A DNA stretch of 64,000 bases. Source: Torreya grandis (taxonomy: Eukaryota; Streptophyta; Pinopsida; Cupressales; Taxaceae). This document shows positions 11,061 to 23,470 of the stretch, piece by piece. A program made the translations under genes and the position numbers. The stretch lies in contig JARHVA010003184.1 of the NCBI GenBank assembly GCA_037957365.1, positions 890,501 to 954,500 on the forward strand, in the 5' to 3' direction. Numbering within the stretch: the first letter of the stretch is position 1; the number at the start of each line of letters is the position of its first letter. A model generated the notes under the pieces. That model had not been told where the DNA came from and did not search any database. It was given only the letters and a program-made list of their open reading frames with translations.

Positions 11061-12700
11061 ATGGTATCCCCTAGATATTTTTTGGATTTTAATGGACAAA
11101 GTCCTCTGGACATTGTCCAATATGATACTATCTCAGTTATAGCCCTCAAAAGTGTTCTTTATTATGCTGGTGACCAAGCTATAACACCTTCTGAGAACCT
11201 CGTAAACATATCCAATTTTTTTAATATCCTTAATGTCACTAAGGAAAATATAGATATTAGGTTATTAGATAATTTTTTTAAAGGAAAGGCCCTAGATTGC
11301 TATATAGGCCTTATTACCAATTCCATTTAGACATGGGACCAATATGGAGAGGCCTTGTGTAAAATATTTGAGGACAAAAGTGACCCTTTATCACTTGCAA
11401 AGCAGCTAACTACCATTAGGAGAGCTCCTCATGAATTCATGCAAGACTTCAACATAAGGTTCCAAAAAACTTGGGATAGAATCCCATTCTCAATTAGACC
11501 AAAACCTAACTTTGTCTTCCTATATTATTTAAAGGCTTTAAATGGTGACATAGTAATAATGATCTAATCTATGGGAGGAAATATACTTTTGAATTCATAT
11601 GAGGTAGCCATTAAAGCATAAAAATATGTGGTTTAAGCTGACAAGCTTAAAACCAAACTAATAATGCCCTTATTTATGGAAATTAGACCATCTCCTATTA
11701 TTATCCCTCCATTATATGTCATTACCCCTAGATTAACAATTGTTACAATCCCTACACAAAAGAAGATAAAGCTTCCACTAGTGGATCTAGTGATTCACTA
11801 GAGTAAAATAACTTTCAAGTGTTCAAAATCATGTTTCAGTCCTTGGAGAATGAGATATTAAATGTCAAAATACAATAGGATTTCAATAGGCCTTATCAAA
11901 GTTCATATCAACCTTCACAACAATACTTTCAAGAAAATAGGCCACCAAATAAGGGGAAATACCAAAGCTAGGGCCAAGGTCAAAACCAAGGACAAGGGAA
12001 ACATGGATATAATAGGAAAAATAACCAAAATCCTAATGTTACTAATAATTTCAACTCCTTGGTCCCAATTCAAAATAATGTGGCTTAAGAATCAGAGGGT
12101 ATTGTGCCTTAAAATTAGTCATTTGGTCAACATATTATCCCAAATATTAACCTTAACTAAGACTTTAATGATAAATGACAATAGCTGCTAATTTTGGATA
12201 CAACCAAGCTCTCATGGCCCAAAATGTAGAGTTATTTATGATGGAAAATCTATAGGAGCCTCCACAAGGTCAAGGGTCTAATAAGAGACTAAATCAATTA
12301 GATGTTACAATGATGAACTATGAATAAGAAGAGTGCTATGCATCTAACCAACAGGCTAGTTTTAGCCAAGCCTATTTTTCAGTGGTTACAAATACAAGAT
12401 TTAAAATAAGGAGCATGGATGGTAACTAGGAAGTAGTCAAATATCTCCCTACCATTATTCCTTCGCTAACAAAGCCAAATGAACCTGTTGCCATTCCAAA
12501 GGTTCTAACAATTCTAAGGGGTCAGAATCATGGATATGTTTTGGTCCCTCAAGGTTCACAAGTTCAACAAATAATAGTGGTGGCTCCCAAAGCACAAGAA
12601 AACATTAGTGGCTCACCCATCAACATTATTGAACAAATGAAGAAATCCAATGTGAGTGTGCCCATATGGGAGATTCTCTCCATGCCTAGTCAAGTGGACA
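11061..12700 (+). pseudogene. Gag relic of element D
   Basis: The opening frame (11061-11330) starts MVSPRYFLDFNGQSP and leads to a retrotransposon gag core. The relic continues after one TAG with a segment (11355-11567) reading TIRRAPHEFMQDFNIRFQKTWDRIP, the typical end of the gag core of Ogre/Tat-like elements. Downstream, up to about 12700, frames shift repeatedly. A basic lysine-rich stretch lies at 11930-12010. The bases 10746-11060 between LTR and gag hold no further recognisable site. The product would be the particle protein, and it is clearly dead. Confidence 0.75.
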
Positions 12701-12906
12701 TTATTTAAGAAGGTTTTCCCAAGATTAATGTTATAACAATTATAGATAATATACCAAGCAAGGTGAATGAAGTTCTCACCAATGCATCCAAAGGACCAAC
12801 TAAAGGGCAACCAGGTAAAATAGTCATGCCTTCTCCCTTCTATATTTTAGTGATCATTGACAAATATTTAGTGCATAATTGCCTAGTAAACAATGGGGCT
12901 AGTACA
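12640..12906 (+). pseudogene. Protease region of element D, 5' half
   Basis: The frame around 12763-12906 reads NEVLTNASKGPTKGQPGKIV and then HNCLVNNGAST, where NNGAS stands at the position of the aspartic protease D-(S/T)-G motif, with Asp replaced by Asn. It breaks off at 12906, where element C is inserted, and resumes at 22493. Protease would cut the Gag-Pol polyprotein. Confidence 0.7.
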
Positions 12907-13299
12907 TGTTGGCTAATATTTGGCCCACATACCAAGCTTTTGTTTGGTTTAAATAGATGAGTAAGGTCCTAATTGTTGATTGATCAGGGGGTTTAGAAGT
13001 AGGCTCAACATTGTAAGTGGAGGGATCCAAGTAGGTTTTCATGGTGCTAAATAGTTGTAGGAATAGGTTGAGAAAAAGCCTAAGTTTACACTTAGCCAAA
13101 TATTTCAACTTTTGGCCAAGATTTAGAGAATTCAAAATTCATTCAAAGAAATTGTTCCACACAAAGCCCATATCAAAATTACAAGGAATATTTATTTCAA
13201 GAAGTTTGTTACCTGAATTTGTCAAAGTGTTATTTATTTTTGGAGATTTGTTTTGGGTCTTTTGGGTTAAGTGTCAGAAATTGTTTCAGACATTTTATC

Positions 13300-13590
13300 C
13301 AAAACAAAAATCTCAAAGGATCATTCTCTCAGAAAGTATACCAAACAAAAAGCCTGAAGGGTCTTTTTTCAATCAAATTGATCCATTCAAAAATCTTGAA
13401 GGGTATTTATTTACCAAAAGGTACAAATCAAAAGTTATGAAAGATCAATTTTTAGGAAAAGTGTCCCAAATAAAAAATCTAAAGGTTCTTTTCCTTAACA
13501 AAGTGTCTCGATACAAAAATCTTGAAGGGTCATTTCTCAAGAAAATGGACCAATGCAAAAGTTCCAAAGGAAACTTTCAAAAGTTTTGAA
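13300..13590 (+). repeat. 42-bp tandem array in the C 5' LTR, read as 14-residue repeats
   Basis: Units begin near 13311, 13352, 13394, 13434, 13478, 13520 and 13561. Because the spacing is close to 42 bases, the frame 13041-13589 (182 codons) stays open and reads as repeats such as KNLEGYLFTKRYKS and KNLEGSFLKKMDQC. The sister array in the 3' LTR also encodes KNLKG-type repeats. I do not know such a protein. The frame may simply be a by-product of the repeat length. Confidence 0.75.
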
Positions 13591-15172
13591 GGAAACTTAT
13601 AAAAATATCACTTTCAAAAGTTACAAAGGGAATTTTTAGAAATTTGGAAGGGTAATATTGAGGGGTAAAGGGCCATTTTGAAAAGGTCAAAAGGAAATTC
13701 TGTTGGGAAAGTGTCCTTGATAAAAGTTCTGATAAAATATCCAAGAGCATAAATTTTTTTAAGAAAATTGTTTCCAAAATTTGGCTAAGGCATGTATTTA
13801 TTTCAAGGAAAATATTTTGAGATAATTTTCCTAAAGAAAAAATTATTTTGGACATTTTATCCATAAAAAAAGACTAAGTACAGAAATCTTTTGGGAAAAT
13901 TATCTGAGATAATTTCTCTAAGGACATATTTCTTTCAAAAAAATTATCTAAAATAATATTTTTTAAGATCAAAGCATGAATTAATTTGGGGAAATTATTC
14001 CACAACAATTTCCCCAAAAACCATTTTTATTTTAGACAAATTGTTTTGACAAAGTTGATCAAGTAGGGTGGTGATAGGTGTATGAACATAAAATTTAGGA
14101 CATTTAAAATAGCCATTGGGATTCAAATATCCCATGATGGGGCTTGTGGACATCAATTTTGGTCCCCTATAAGTAGTTGTTTAGATTTGAAAATCCAAAT
14201 ACATTCACATAGATGTCAATATTAATCCTTATGAAGTAGCCATTTTAATTCAAATGGCAAGATCCTACAATGCATGTTCATCAGACTAAGATCTAATGGT
14301 GTGTGTTCACTAAAAAAAATATGGGCCCATGTAGATCAATGGCTCAAATTTAATCATAGATTGAGATCTAATAACATGTGAGCAATTTAGAAGGTCAAGG
14401 ATCTTAGAGGCCACCACATGGCATAAGTGTGGGAGAAGATAGACTGATGAGTAGATCCAAGGACCAAATGCATGGGTGTCAAGTGTCAATAATGTGTTAT
14501 CTTAGATAAAAGATATAAAAACATGCATTCAAATTATCATAGGAGATATGATGGTACAAGAAAGGGTCAAAGTCAATGGAGCTCAAGCTGGTTTATCAAT
14601 AACTAATAAACAAAGGATAAAGCCAAGACATTTTTGACTAAGGTTGATGGAGCAGTTCAAATTAGGCAAAGTAAATGAATAAACTTGAGATGGTAGAAGA
14701 TACATGAAACTAATCTCAAGCTCAACCTAAGTTGAACTAGAATAAACAATAAGGACCAAACATTGCCAATAGAGATATATATAGGTAAAGTAGGTTTTTT
14801 AAACCTAATATAGGCCAAAATGGTGGAAACTTGTTATGAAAAGGACCAAGCATCAAGTAGAGTGCCATATATATGGACTATAAGAAAAATAATAATATTA
14901 GATTGGTTTTCATCCATAGTTTATTCAGGGTCAAGTTTCAAAGTAGGATCTAGTTTATGCAATAAGTGTAGAATCTCTCATCCTTCAACATAGTCATAAA
15001 CTCTCAACAAGCAACCATATAAATCAAGTAAGGCCATGATTCTATCAAATCCATGAGCATGAAAGTTTTATCTTCAATAGGAAATGGTGTGAAAGGATCA
15101 AAGAAAATGACCTAGTGGTTAGGACTATAGATAAAGGCATTCAATGCATTCTCAGAGTATTTGGGTACTTCT

Positions 15173-15690
15173 TGATCTGAGTAGCATTTTAGGTGATAAT
15201 TAGGGTGATGGTTCTACCCCAATTGGTGGTATAACTTTTGGGAGCCATAAATTTTGCACCAAATCTCTATTTGAATCCCCATTTAAACCGTTGGAAAGTT
15301 AAGAATGAGGAGACCATCGTGAGATGGCATTGATATTTGATTAGTGTGTTTTAACCCCTATAAAACAAATATAAGTTCCCCAAATTTCAATTTTAGTAGG
15401 TCAATCTAAAAATAGTAATTCCTTGAATTATGTATTATTGTAAATCATGGAAGTTGAACCACCTGATCTCCCTTGAGATTGGTGACCTTCCACATTCTCC
15501 TCCTACCTTCAAAAAATGTATAAATGAATATGTAACCCAAAATGGAAATTAGACATCTCTTCTCAGAGATAGGCATATGTTTGGGTCTACAAATTTGATG
15601 AATAAAACATCTCTTCTTAGAGATAATATTATTGTTATTTTGTTGTTATTGTTTCTTGAATTGTATTTCAACCAAAGTTTTTGATTTTTG
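15173..15690. repeat. Insertion of about 520 bp present only in the C 5' LTR
   Basis: The 3' LTR reads straight from CATTTGGGGAATTCCTCAC (near 21675-21695). The 5' LTR has TTTGGGTACTTC, then about 520 extra bases, then TTTTGGATCATTTCCTCAC. The edges form an imperfect short duplication. The insert ends in a TTG/TTA-rich run (ATTGTTATTTTGTTGTTATTG near 15632-15652) and holds two copies of CATCTCTTCTYAGAGATA (near 15552 and 15609). A TTG-type tail suggests a SINE or truncated LINE. No coding part is visible. Confidence 0.6.
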
Positions 15691-16531
15691 GATCATTTCC
15701 TCACTCAACAAGCCATGGGCAGTGTCCTGATTGATCCAAAAGGTGGTAAATATTTCATTGGTTAAGGATCAAATTTGATAGCTTAGGTTCAATTAATGAC
15801 CTAAGATAGTGTGTTTTTATTCTGCTAGCATTTTCCCACATCTCTTTTCCCTTTTCCCCTTCTCCTTTATTATCCCATTCTCTTTTAATTTGTAAAGGTT
15901 CTTAGAGTTTAGACTTTTTATCTTTTTGGGAGATAGGGATACTCTTTGGGATACTGCAAAGTATGCTCAAATTCATTAGACTTAACCCTATCAAGCATTT
16001 TTAAGAACTACCTCTTGATGCAACATGAGAATTTTTTGCCTATCTCTTGCCTTGGATCTAATTTGGTGAGTTGTGTATGATGGAATTCTATGAAGGATAA
16101 TATTACTCATTTATTGTCCTCCTTTATAACCTTTTTTAAGGAGTTTTAATGCTTCTTATATGTCTAGATTAATTTTCTACTCTGAACCTCTTCTATGAAA
16201 TAATTATGCAATTAGCTTGATCTTGAGGTTGTGTAAGCTAGTACTATCTTTTATAGATCTAGTGTGGGTTAAAACTTATCGGAGATTCCATTTTAAATTT
16301 AGTGCATCACTTGGTTATCATTCTTAGGAGCCCTTATCCTTTTATAACCATTTTCCCTATGAAACATTAGTTTAGCTTTAGTTTTAGGTGAGCATCAAAG
16401 AGGAAGTTGACCTACTCTAGAGGTTCAGCCCCAACATAGGTTATCCATAGCCTAGGGTTATCCCAATATTATAGCTTAGTTGGAGAGAGCTTGAATAACC
16501 CTTGTCAAGGGTGAAAATTAAGCCTATAACA

Positions 16532-16560
16532 ATTTTTGGCATTCCTAGTGGTACTTAGGT
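16532..16560 (+). promoter_or_regulatory. Primer binding site region of element C
   Basis: ATTTTTGGCATTCCTAGTGG follows the LTR end TATAACA directly, matching the corresponding site of D. The tRNA is not assigned. Confidence 0.5.
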
Positions 16561-16599
16561 CCAAATTAGTGGAAGGATTTTTGGTTTTTTTCTTTTGCA

Positions 16600-18960
16600 T
16601 ATCATCCTTTAGATGCATTCTATAAACATCAATGGTGACTCTGAGCATCTATCAACTAGTTAAGTAGCCTAAGTGCCTAATCATCATAATATGGTATGCA
16701 CAATCAATCAACTTTTGATTAATATGCTTAGCCTAAATAATATTTATGTATTTCCACCAAGTGGTCCTCAAACATCCTATCAACCCTATCATGGCCTTTA
16801 TCCTTCTTCTACCCCTGCATATGACTAAGGTCAGCCTCATTTGCATTCAAATTAGTCCTCTACTTCCCATTATCAAGACTAGGCTTACCCTATTACATCC
16901 TTATTAGGGGTCAAGCAAGCACTAGTAGTTTATATTGAGTTGATAAGGGAGATTGGTAAGGTTTTAGATTTTTCTATAGTTATCGCTATCCATGCTCTAT
17001 AAAAAGAAAAAAGTGATCTTTAGTTAGTGAAGAGTAGATGGTCAGTTTGTGAAAGTGAACAATGGTCATCTTGCAGGAATGAGGACATAGTAATGATAAG
17101 AAACATAGTCCAAAATGTAGACAATATGTTAATATACTATGAAGATCATTAGGCTCATTTGGACCAGCCTTATGAGCCCTCTTCCCTCCAAGAGCCTCAA
17201 GCTCAACCTTCAAGAGTCCTTGATCAACCCCCTAGTCAATGTTGTCAAAGTCAATCCTTGTCAAAACTTAGAGAGGCAATATTAGACTAAGGAAGAATAA
17301 TCATGAAGATCAAATAGTGGGTCAAACTTGGACAAGAATTCCATATTCATTCCATGGAGGGGATAAATATCTTATTGAAATAATTTTGGAATGTATGGGC
17401 ATCCATTGAAGATGCTGACTACTCACATATTGAGAAGCAAGATATGAAAGGGTGGGTATTTCCCATTGAATAAGTGTTTGAGAAATGAGGGAAAGAGTAT
17501 GTCAAGATTGAGCCAATTAGTTTTCCCCCTCCTACCCTGATGCCCATTCTCACTCAAGAGCATAAAAATATCCCATCTTGGATCCTCTCCTATAACCCTA
17601 ACTATTTCTTACCCTCTCTCATGAAACCATCCTCTCCCACACCCATTCAAGAAAAAGAGAAAGTGACCAAGTCCTACATATTAACCTTATGGAAATAAAT
17701 CAAGAAGGGCATAAAGAAAGAAAGGAAGGTGTTAGTTAAGGTAGTCTAAGAACCAGCCCTGGTAGAGGAAGGGTTAGTTGTACAAGAAATGAATCAAGCA
17801 ACCATAGATTAGCTCAATGATCTTAGTGTAAAAGAGTTTTGAGGCTCTCTCTCCTCAATTCAAGAGCCACCTAAAAGAGAATTCAAAGTACCTAGTTGTA
17901 AGGATACCCTTCTAAGATACAAGAAAGGTGAACTTATTCACCCTCCAACCATCTCCCTCATAAAGGAAGAGCCTATTATACAAAGGATAGAGGAGGAGAT
18001 TACAGTCATAGGTGAACCTAAAAAGGATAGTGCTAGTATCTATGATGAGGAGATCATGATAGGTAGCCCAATTCATAGGGAGAAGCATGATTCAAATTTA
18101 AAGTTATAGGAGCCTAATGAAGTTAGAGGCCAACCTTAATGAACCTAATATGGTGGTCAAGGTATACTCAAATAATTTAAAAGATCAATGGTAGAATTTG
18201 CGCTTGTAGTTCTTGAGTGAAATGGAATAGATTAATGTTTTAAACTTCCCTAAAGAGGAAAATCCACATAGTAAACATGGGACAAACCTTGAATGGAATA
18301 ATAAAGGACCATTCTACATAAATGATGAAGAGGATCAGAACTAGGAACTAGAGGTTGGTCCACTTTAAGATGAGGTGTCAATTAAGGATAACCCTGATAT
18401 GTTGGAGCTAGAGGAAAGCAAATCAGATCTTAAACAAGACAAATATGATGTTTAAACCTTAGATGGTCAAATGAACCCTCTTTTTTAGTTGAAGAATAAG
18501 ATGAAATATTGAGTGAGTTTGATGAAGGGGACATCTCAAGTGCTCAAGTGATTCAATTTGATAAACATACCAGTGAATAGCCTAAGAGTTATGGCTTTGG
18601 TTAAATACCATAACCAAATAATTTAAAGAGGACAAAGGACATGACCTTCTTACAAAAAACCATGAACATGCTGATATAAGCATGATAAATCCTAATTTAC
18701 ATAAGGACAAGGTATAAGAAGATGGTATTTTTGAACCACCAACTAAACCAAGTTTAGTTTCTCTCAAGAGCCTAAATGAAGTCTTCATGCATGATTTTTT
18801 CAAGAGTGATGAGTAACATCAAGTAAGTGATCCCAGAGTCCAACATGAGCCAATTTTGGAAGATTTAGACCATTATGTCTACATTAGAGACATTTTAATC
18901 CCATTATATCCACTAGGGAACACATCAAAAGGATTGGCCATGAAGCTATCTAGTTCACCA
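16600..18960 (+). pseudogene. Unrecognised coding relic of element C
   Basis: From about 17155 to 18140 a plus-strand frame runs with few stops for its AT content. Its N-terminal part is rich in Pro, Gln and Ser (YEPSSLQEPQAQPSRVLDQP). A middle part contains EKVTKSYILTLWK and KGIKKERKVLVKVV. The C-terminal part is rich in Glu, Lys and Pro (ISLIKEEPIIQRIEEEI). Several breaks are TAG or TAA at possible Gln codons. More acidic relic text follows to about 18960. It shows no gag core, zinc knuckle, protease, RT or integrase motif known to me. It could be a highly diverged gag or an accessory protein of a non-autonomous element. Confidence 0.5.
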
Positions 18961-19357
18961 TTTATGGTACCTCTAAAGCAAGGTATTTTCCATCCTAATT
19001 TGTTATAAAAGGATGATACTAGAGGTTTCCCTTTTGATCTAGGAGGACCAATTTTAAAAAGGTATTTTATATATTAGATTAGTTTTTATGATTTTCTTTA
19101 AGTATCCATGTGTATATTTTTGTTTAGAAGGTTAGTTGTTCTTTCTTTCCTAAAAGTGCCTACATGTATTTACATTTGTTATTTTATTTTTGGTCCATGT
19201 TGTTTCAAGAGGAAGTTATAGAAAAGGTCAAATTTATATCATATTTTAGAATAGATTAGTTGAGACTTATGACCGCATTCCCAATGGAATGGATAAGGTA
19301 ACATGGTCTAGGTTCTCTTGCATAGATAGGCATATAACCCCTATGAGTTACCAAAGA
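18961..19357 (+). other. 3' untranslated internal end of element C
   Basis: No coding signal is seen. The text follows the last part of D (26484-26759): a TTTTTATGATTTYCT block, a CTAAAAGTGCC/CCAAAGTGCC block, a TGTT(A)CTTCAAGAG-like block and a final ACCAAAGA before the LTR. This is the main evidence that C derives from a D-like element. Confidence 0.6.
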
Positions 19358-22300
19358 TGTTGGCTAATATTTGGCCCACATACCAAGCTTCTACCTAGTT
19401 TAAATAGATGAGTAGGGTCCTAATTGTTGATTTAATAGGTGGTTTAGAACTAATCTCAACATTACAAGTGGAGGGATCCAAGTAGGTTTTCATGGTGTTG
19501 AATAGTTGTAGAAATAGGTCTAAAAAAAGCCTAAGTTTACACTTAGCCAAATATTTCAACTTTTGGATAAGTGTTAGAGCATTCAAAAGTCCTTTGGAGA
19601 AATTTTTCCACACAAAGCCTATAGCAAAAGTACAAGGCATATTTATTTTGAGAAGTTTGTTTCTAAAATTTGGATAAGTGTTATTTCTTTCAGGATATTT
19701 GTTTTGGGTCTTTTGGGCTAAGTGCCAGGAATTATTTTAGAAATTTTGTACAAAAAAATCCTTGAAGGATAATTCTCTCAAAAAGTGTACCAAACAAAAA
19801 TCCCAAGGGTCTTTTTTCATCCAAAGTGGTTCATTCAAAAATCTCAAAGGGTATTTCTTTGCTAAAAGGTCCAAAGAAAAAGTTCTAGATCACTTTTTAG
19901 GTAAAGTGTCCCAAGAAAAAAATCTAAAGGGTATTTTCCTCAACAAAGTGTCCCAATAAAAAAATATTGAATGGTGATTTCTTGGGAAAATGGACCAATG
20001 TAAAAGTTTTGAAGGACACTTTCAAAAGTTTCGAAGGACACTTACAAAAATCTAAAGGACACTTTCAAAAGTTCCAAAGGAAACTTACAAAAATATGAAG
20101 GACACTTTTAAAAGTTATGAAGGGAACTTCAAGAAAGCATGAAGGGTAATATCAAGGGGCAAAGGGCCATTTTAAAAAGGATGAAAGGCAATTTTGTAGG
20201 TCAAGTGTCCTTGACAAAAGTTCTGACAAAATATCCAAGGGCATGAATTCTTTCAAGAAAATTATTTCTAAAATTTGGCTAAGGCATGTATTTATTTCAA
20301 GAAAATGTTTTGAGATAATTTTCATGAAGACCAAATTCTTTTAGACATTTTATCCATGGAAAAATACTAAGTACATAAATCTTTTGGGAAAATTGTTTGA
20401 GACAATTTCCTTAAAGACATATTTCTTTTAGATAAATTATCTAAGATAATATTTTTGAAGATCAAGGCATGAATTATTTCGAGTAAATTATTTTAAAATA
20501 ATTTCCCTAAAAACCATTTTTATTTCAGACAAATTATCTGAGATAAATCATGTAGATGAATTATTTTGGCAATGTTGATCCAATTGGGTACTGATAAGTG
20601 AATGAATGTCAAATTTAAGACATAGAAAATAGTTATCAGGATTCAAATATCCCATGATGGGCATGTGGATGTCAATTTTGGTCCCTTACAAGTAACCATT
20701 TGGATTTGAAAACACAAGGACATTCATGTATATGTTAATCTTAAGCCCTATGACATAAAAATTGTAATTCAAATGGAAATATCCTATGGTGCGGGTTCAT
20801 CAAACTGAGATCTAATGATGCATATTCACTAATAAGAAGATGGGCCCATGTAGATCAAAGGCTCACATTTAATCATGGATTAATATCCAATAATGTGCAA
20901 TCAAGTCAAAATGTCAAGGAGTTTAGAGGCCACCATGTGGCATAAGTGTGGGAGTAGATAGATTGATGAGCAGATCCAAAGACCAAATGCATAAGTGCCA
21001 AGTGTCAAAAATGTGTTAGCTTAGGTAGAAGATATAATGGTATGCATTCAAACTTTTAGAGGAGATTTAATGATGTGAGTGAGGGTCAAGGTCAATAGAG
21101 CTTGATTCAGTTTGATGACAACCAATGAACAAAGGACTGAGTCGGGACATTTTCAACAAAGGTTAATGGAGTAGTTTAACTTAGAAAAAATAAATGAATG
21201 GACCTGAGCTGGTAAAAGTTACATGGAATTGAGCTCGAGCTCAACCTGAGTTGAACCAAAATAAATAATATGGACCAAGCATTAAAAATAAAAATCTATA
21301 GAGGTAAAATAGGTCTTTTCAACCTAATATAATCTAAGAGGGTAGTAACTTATTATGAAAGGGACTAGGCATCAAGCAGAGTGCCATTTATATGGACTCT
21401 AGGAAAACTAATAATCTTAGATTGGTTTTTGTCTATAGTTGATTTACATCTAGGTTTCAAAGTAGGAGCTAGTTTATGCAATAAATGTAGAAGCTCTCAT
21501 CCTTCAACATAGTCATAAACTATCAACAAGTAAATATCTAAATAAAAAAAAGCCATGATTATATCAGATCTATGAGCATGAAATTTTTATCTTCAATAGG
21601 ATATGGCATGAAAGGATCAAATAAAATGACATGGTGGTTAGACCTGTAGCTAGTGGCATTCAATGCATCTTCAAAGCATTTGGGGAATTCCTCACTAAAA
21701 TAGCCATGGACAGTATCCTGATTGATCAAAAAAGTGGCAAGGATTTCATTTGCTAAGGAGAAAATGTGATAGCTCAAGTTTATTTAATGACCCAAGATAG
21801 TGTGTTCCATGTTGCCACATCTCTTTTTTCTTCTCCCCTTATCCTATATTATCCCATTCTCTTCTCCTTTGTAAAGTTTCTTAGATTTTAGTGTTTTTAT
21901 CTTTCTAGGAGATAGGGATACTTTTTGGGATACTACAAAGTATGCTCAACATTTGTAAGAACTATCTCTTGATGTAACATGAGACTTTCTTTGCCTATCT
22001 CTTGTCTTGGATCTGGTTTGGTGAGTTATGTATGATGGAATTATGTGAAGGATAATCTTCCTCATCCATTGTACTCCTTTTTGAACTTTCTTAGGGAGTT
22101 TTCAATTCTACTTACAGGTCTAGATTAGTGTTTTACTCTAAACCTCTTCTATGAAATACTTATGTAATTAGCTTGATCTTGAGGTTGTGTAAGCTAGTAT
22201 TTTCTTCTATAGATCTAATGTGGGTTAAAACTTATGGGAGATCCCCTTTTAAATTTGGTGCATCACTTGGTTAGTCTTCTTAATATACCTTATTCCTTTC

Positions 22301-22487
22301 TAACCATTTTCAATATGAAGCATTAGTTTAGCTTTAATTATAGCTGCGTATTAAAGAGGAAGTTGGTCTACTCTGGAGGTTTAGCCCTAACATAAGTTAC
22401 TCATAGATTGGGGTTTTACCAATATTATAGATTAGTTGGAGAGAGCATGAAGAACCCTCTCTAAGGGTAAAAATTAAGCCTATAACA
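19358..22487 (+). repeat. 3' LTR of element C
   Basis: It starts TGTTGGCTAATATTTGGCCC after ACCAAAGA and ends CCTATAACA. It is collinear with 12907-16531 except for the 5' LTR insertion. Confidence 0.85.
19745..20110 (+). repeat. 42-bp tandem array in the C 3' LTR
   Basis: This is the sister of the array at 13300-13590. Repeated blocks read CTTGAAGGATAATTCTC, CCCAAGGGTC, CTCAAAGGGTATTTC and so on, followed by a run of AAAGGACACTTTCAAAAGTT-like units. The frame 19762-19959 again encodes KNLKGYFFAKRSKE-type repeats. Confidence 0.7.
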
Positions 22488-22900
22488 TTACCTTAGTAAT
22501 TTTAAAGTCCATATCTAATCAACTTGGTCTAAAATAAGAACCATAGTATAAAGGAATGATGCAACTTGATGGTTTTTCTCCCAAGCCATCTAGCATAATC
22601 AAGGACCTCAATATGACTCTACACACTTATCCAAGTGTCTTTGTGGCTCAAGATGTATTGATATTGTATGTGCCTCCTCACTTTTCACCATGCTTATCTA
22701 AAGATTTCATACCAATATAGAGGGCTATTTCATATTAGATTGGTCTTATATTACATTTAAGACAAGATATGGGCCCAAAGTGTCAATCAAAACTAAGCCT
22801 ATTACACAATTCTACATAGAGCCTTATGGACTAGATAATGTCAACATAAATTACACCATCATTGATGAGGATGAATTTACAATGGGGTAAGAGATAAACC
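22488..22900 (+). pseudogene. Protease region of element D, 3' half
   Basis: After the C insertion the frame resumes with LVILKSISNQLGLK (22493 onward), the segment that follows the protease active site in Ogre/Tat elements. It is broken by TAA and TAG, and frames shift through 22700-22900. With 12640-12906 it completes the split protease domain. Confidence 0.65.
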
Positions 22901-23064
22901 CTCTTGTAGAAGAGGTATCAGACATGTTCCTAGATGAGCTATGGAATAATAACTAGTTGGTGGATCCTTTAGAAGGTGTTGAAGAAAGGGACTTGGGTGT
23001 CCACTCTATTCATGAAGAAATATAACCCATGACATACCTCATGAGGCCTTAAGAAGATCCTAGT

Positions 23065-23470
23065 GGTCTATGGAAGTTGTTAGTTGATGGATCAAGGAGC
23101 AAGCATAGAGTGGGTGTAGGTGTTATGCTAATATCCCCTTCAAATGATAAGTACTTCTCTTCATATAGGTTTCAATTCAGTTGTTCATGCAATACAACAT
23201 AATATGAGGGCCTTATCCATGGCCTTCAATGGGCTATTAAGAGAGAGATTAATCAATTAAAAGTCTATGGAGATAATGAATTGGTTGTACACCAAGTCAA
23301 AGTTTAAAATGACACTAAGAACCCCTTAATGAAGTCCTACAAAAATAGGGTGTGGGACCTGATTAAGGACTTTAAGGATTTCAACATTTAATCAGTCTCA
23401 AGAGGATAAAATCAACATGATAACATGATAAAAATTGTGGGGGCTCATTTTGACATTCCTAATGAATTGA
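23065..23470 (+). pseudogene. Archaeal-type RNase H (aRNH) relic of element D, placed before RT
   Basis: The frame reads WKLLVDGSRSKHRVGVGVML (first catalytic Asp in VDGS). It continues with CNTT, a TAA, then YEGLIHGLQWAI (catalytic Glu in YEG), then LKVYGDNELVVHQVK (second Asp in GDNE), and ends near NQHDNMI, which holds the last Asp region. These spacings fit the additional RNase H found in Tat-lineage elements. It lies between protease and RT, with the usual gypsy RNase H downstream of RT. Its role would be removal of RNA from RNA:DNA hybrids or of primers. It is broken by TAA and TAG codons. Confidence 0.8.

Larger units (their letters stand above)
12907..16531 (+). repeat. 5' LTR of element C (with an extra insertion)
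   Basis: It is a direct repeat of 19358-22487. It is about 0.5 kb longer because of an insertion at about 15173-15690. It contains a 42-bp tandem array near its start and, near its end, text related to the D LTR (TATCTCTTG, GTGAAGGAT-like blocks), so the C and D LTRs share ancestry. Confidence 0.85.
12907..22487 (+). mobile_element. Element C: non-autonomous LTR element inserted in the D protease
   Basis: The LTRs (12907-16531 and 19358-22487) both start TGTTGGCTAATATTTGGCCC and end in TATAACA. The internal part is about 2.8 kb and lacks RT, RNase H and integrase. The flanks are GTACA (12902-12906) and TTACC (22488-22492), a target duplication matching at 3 of 5 bases. The D protease frame continues across it. 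LTR ends, primer region and the last about 250 internal bases resemble D (both have ACCAAAGA just before the 3' LTR), so C probably used proteins of a D-like element. That last point is inference. Confidence 0.85.
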
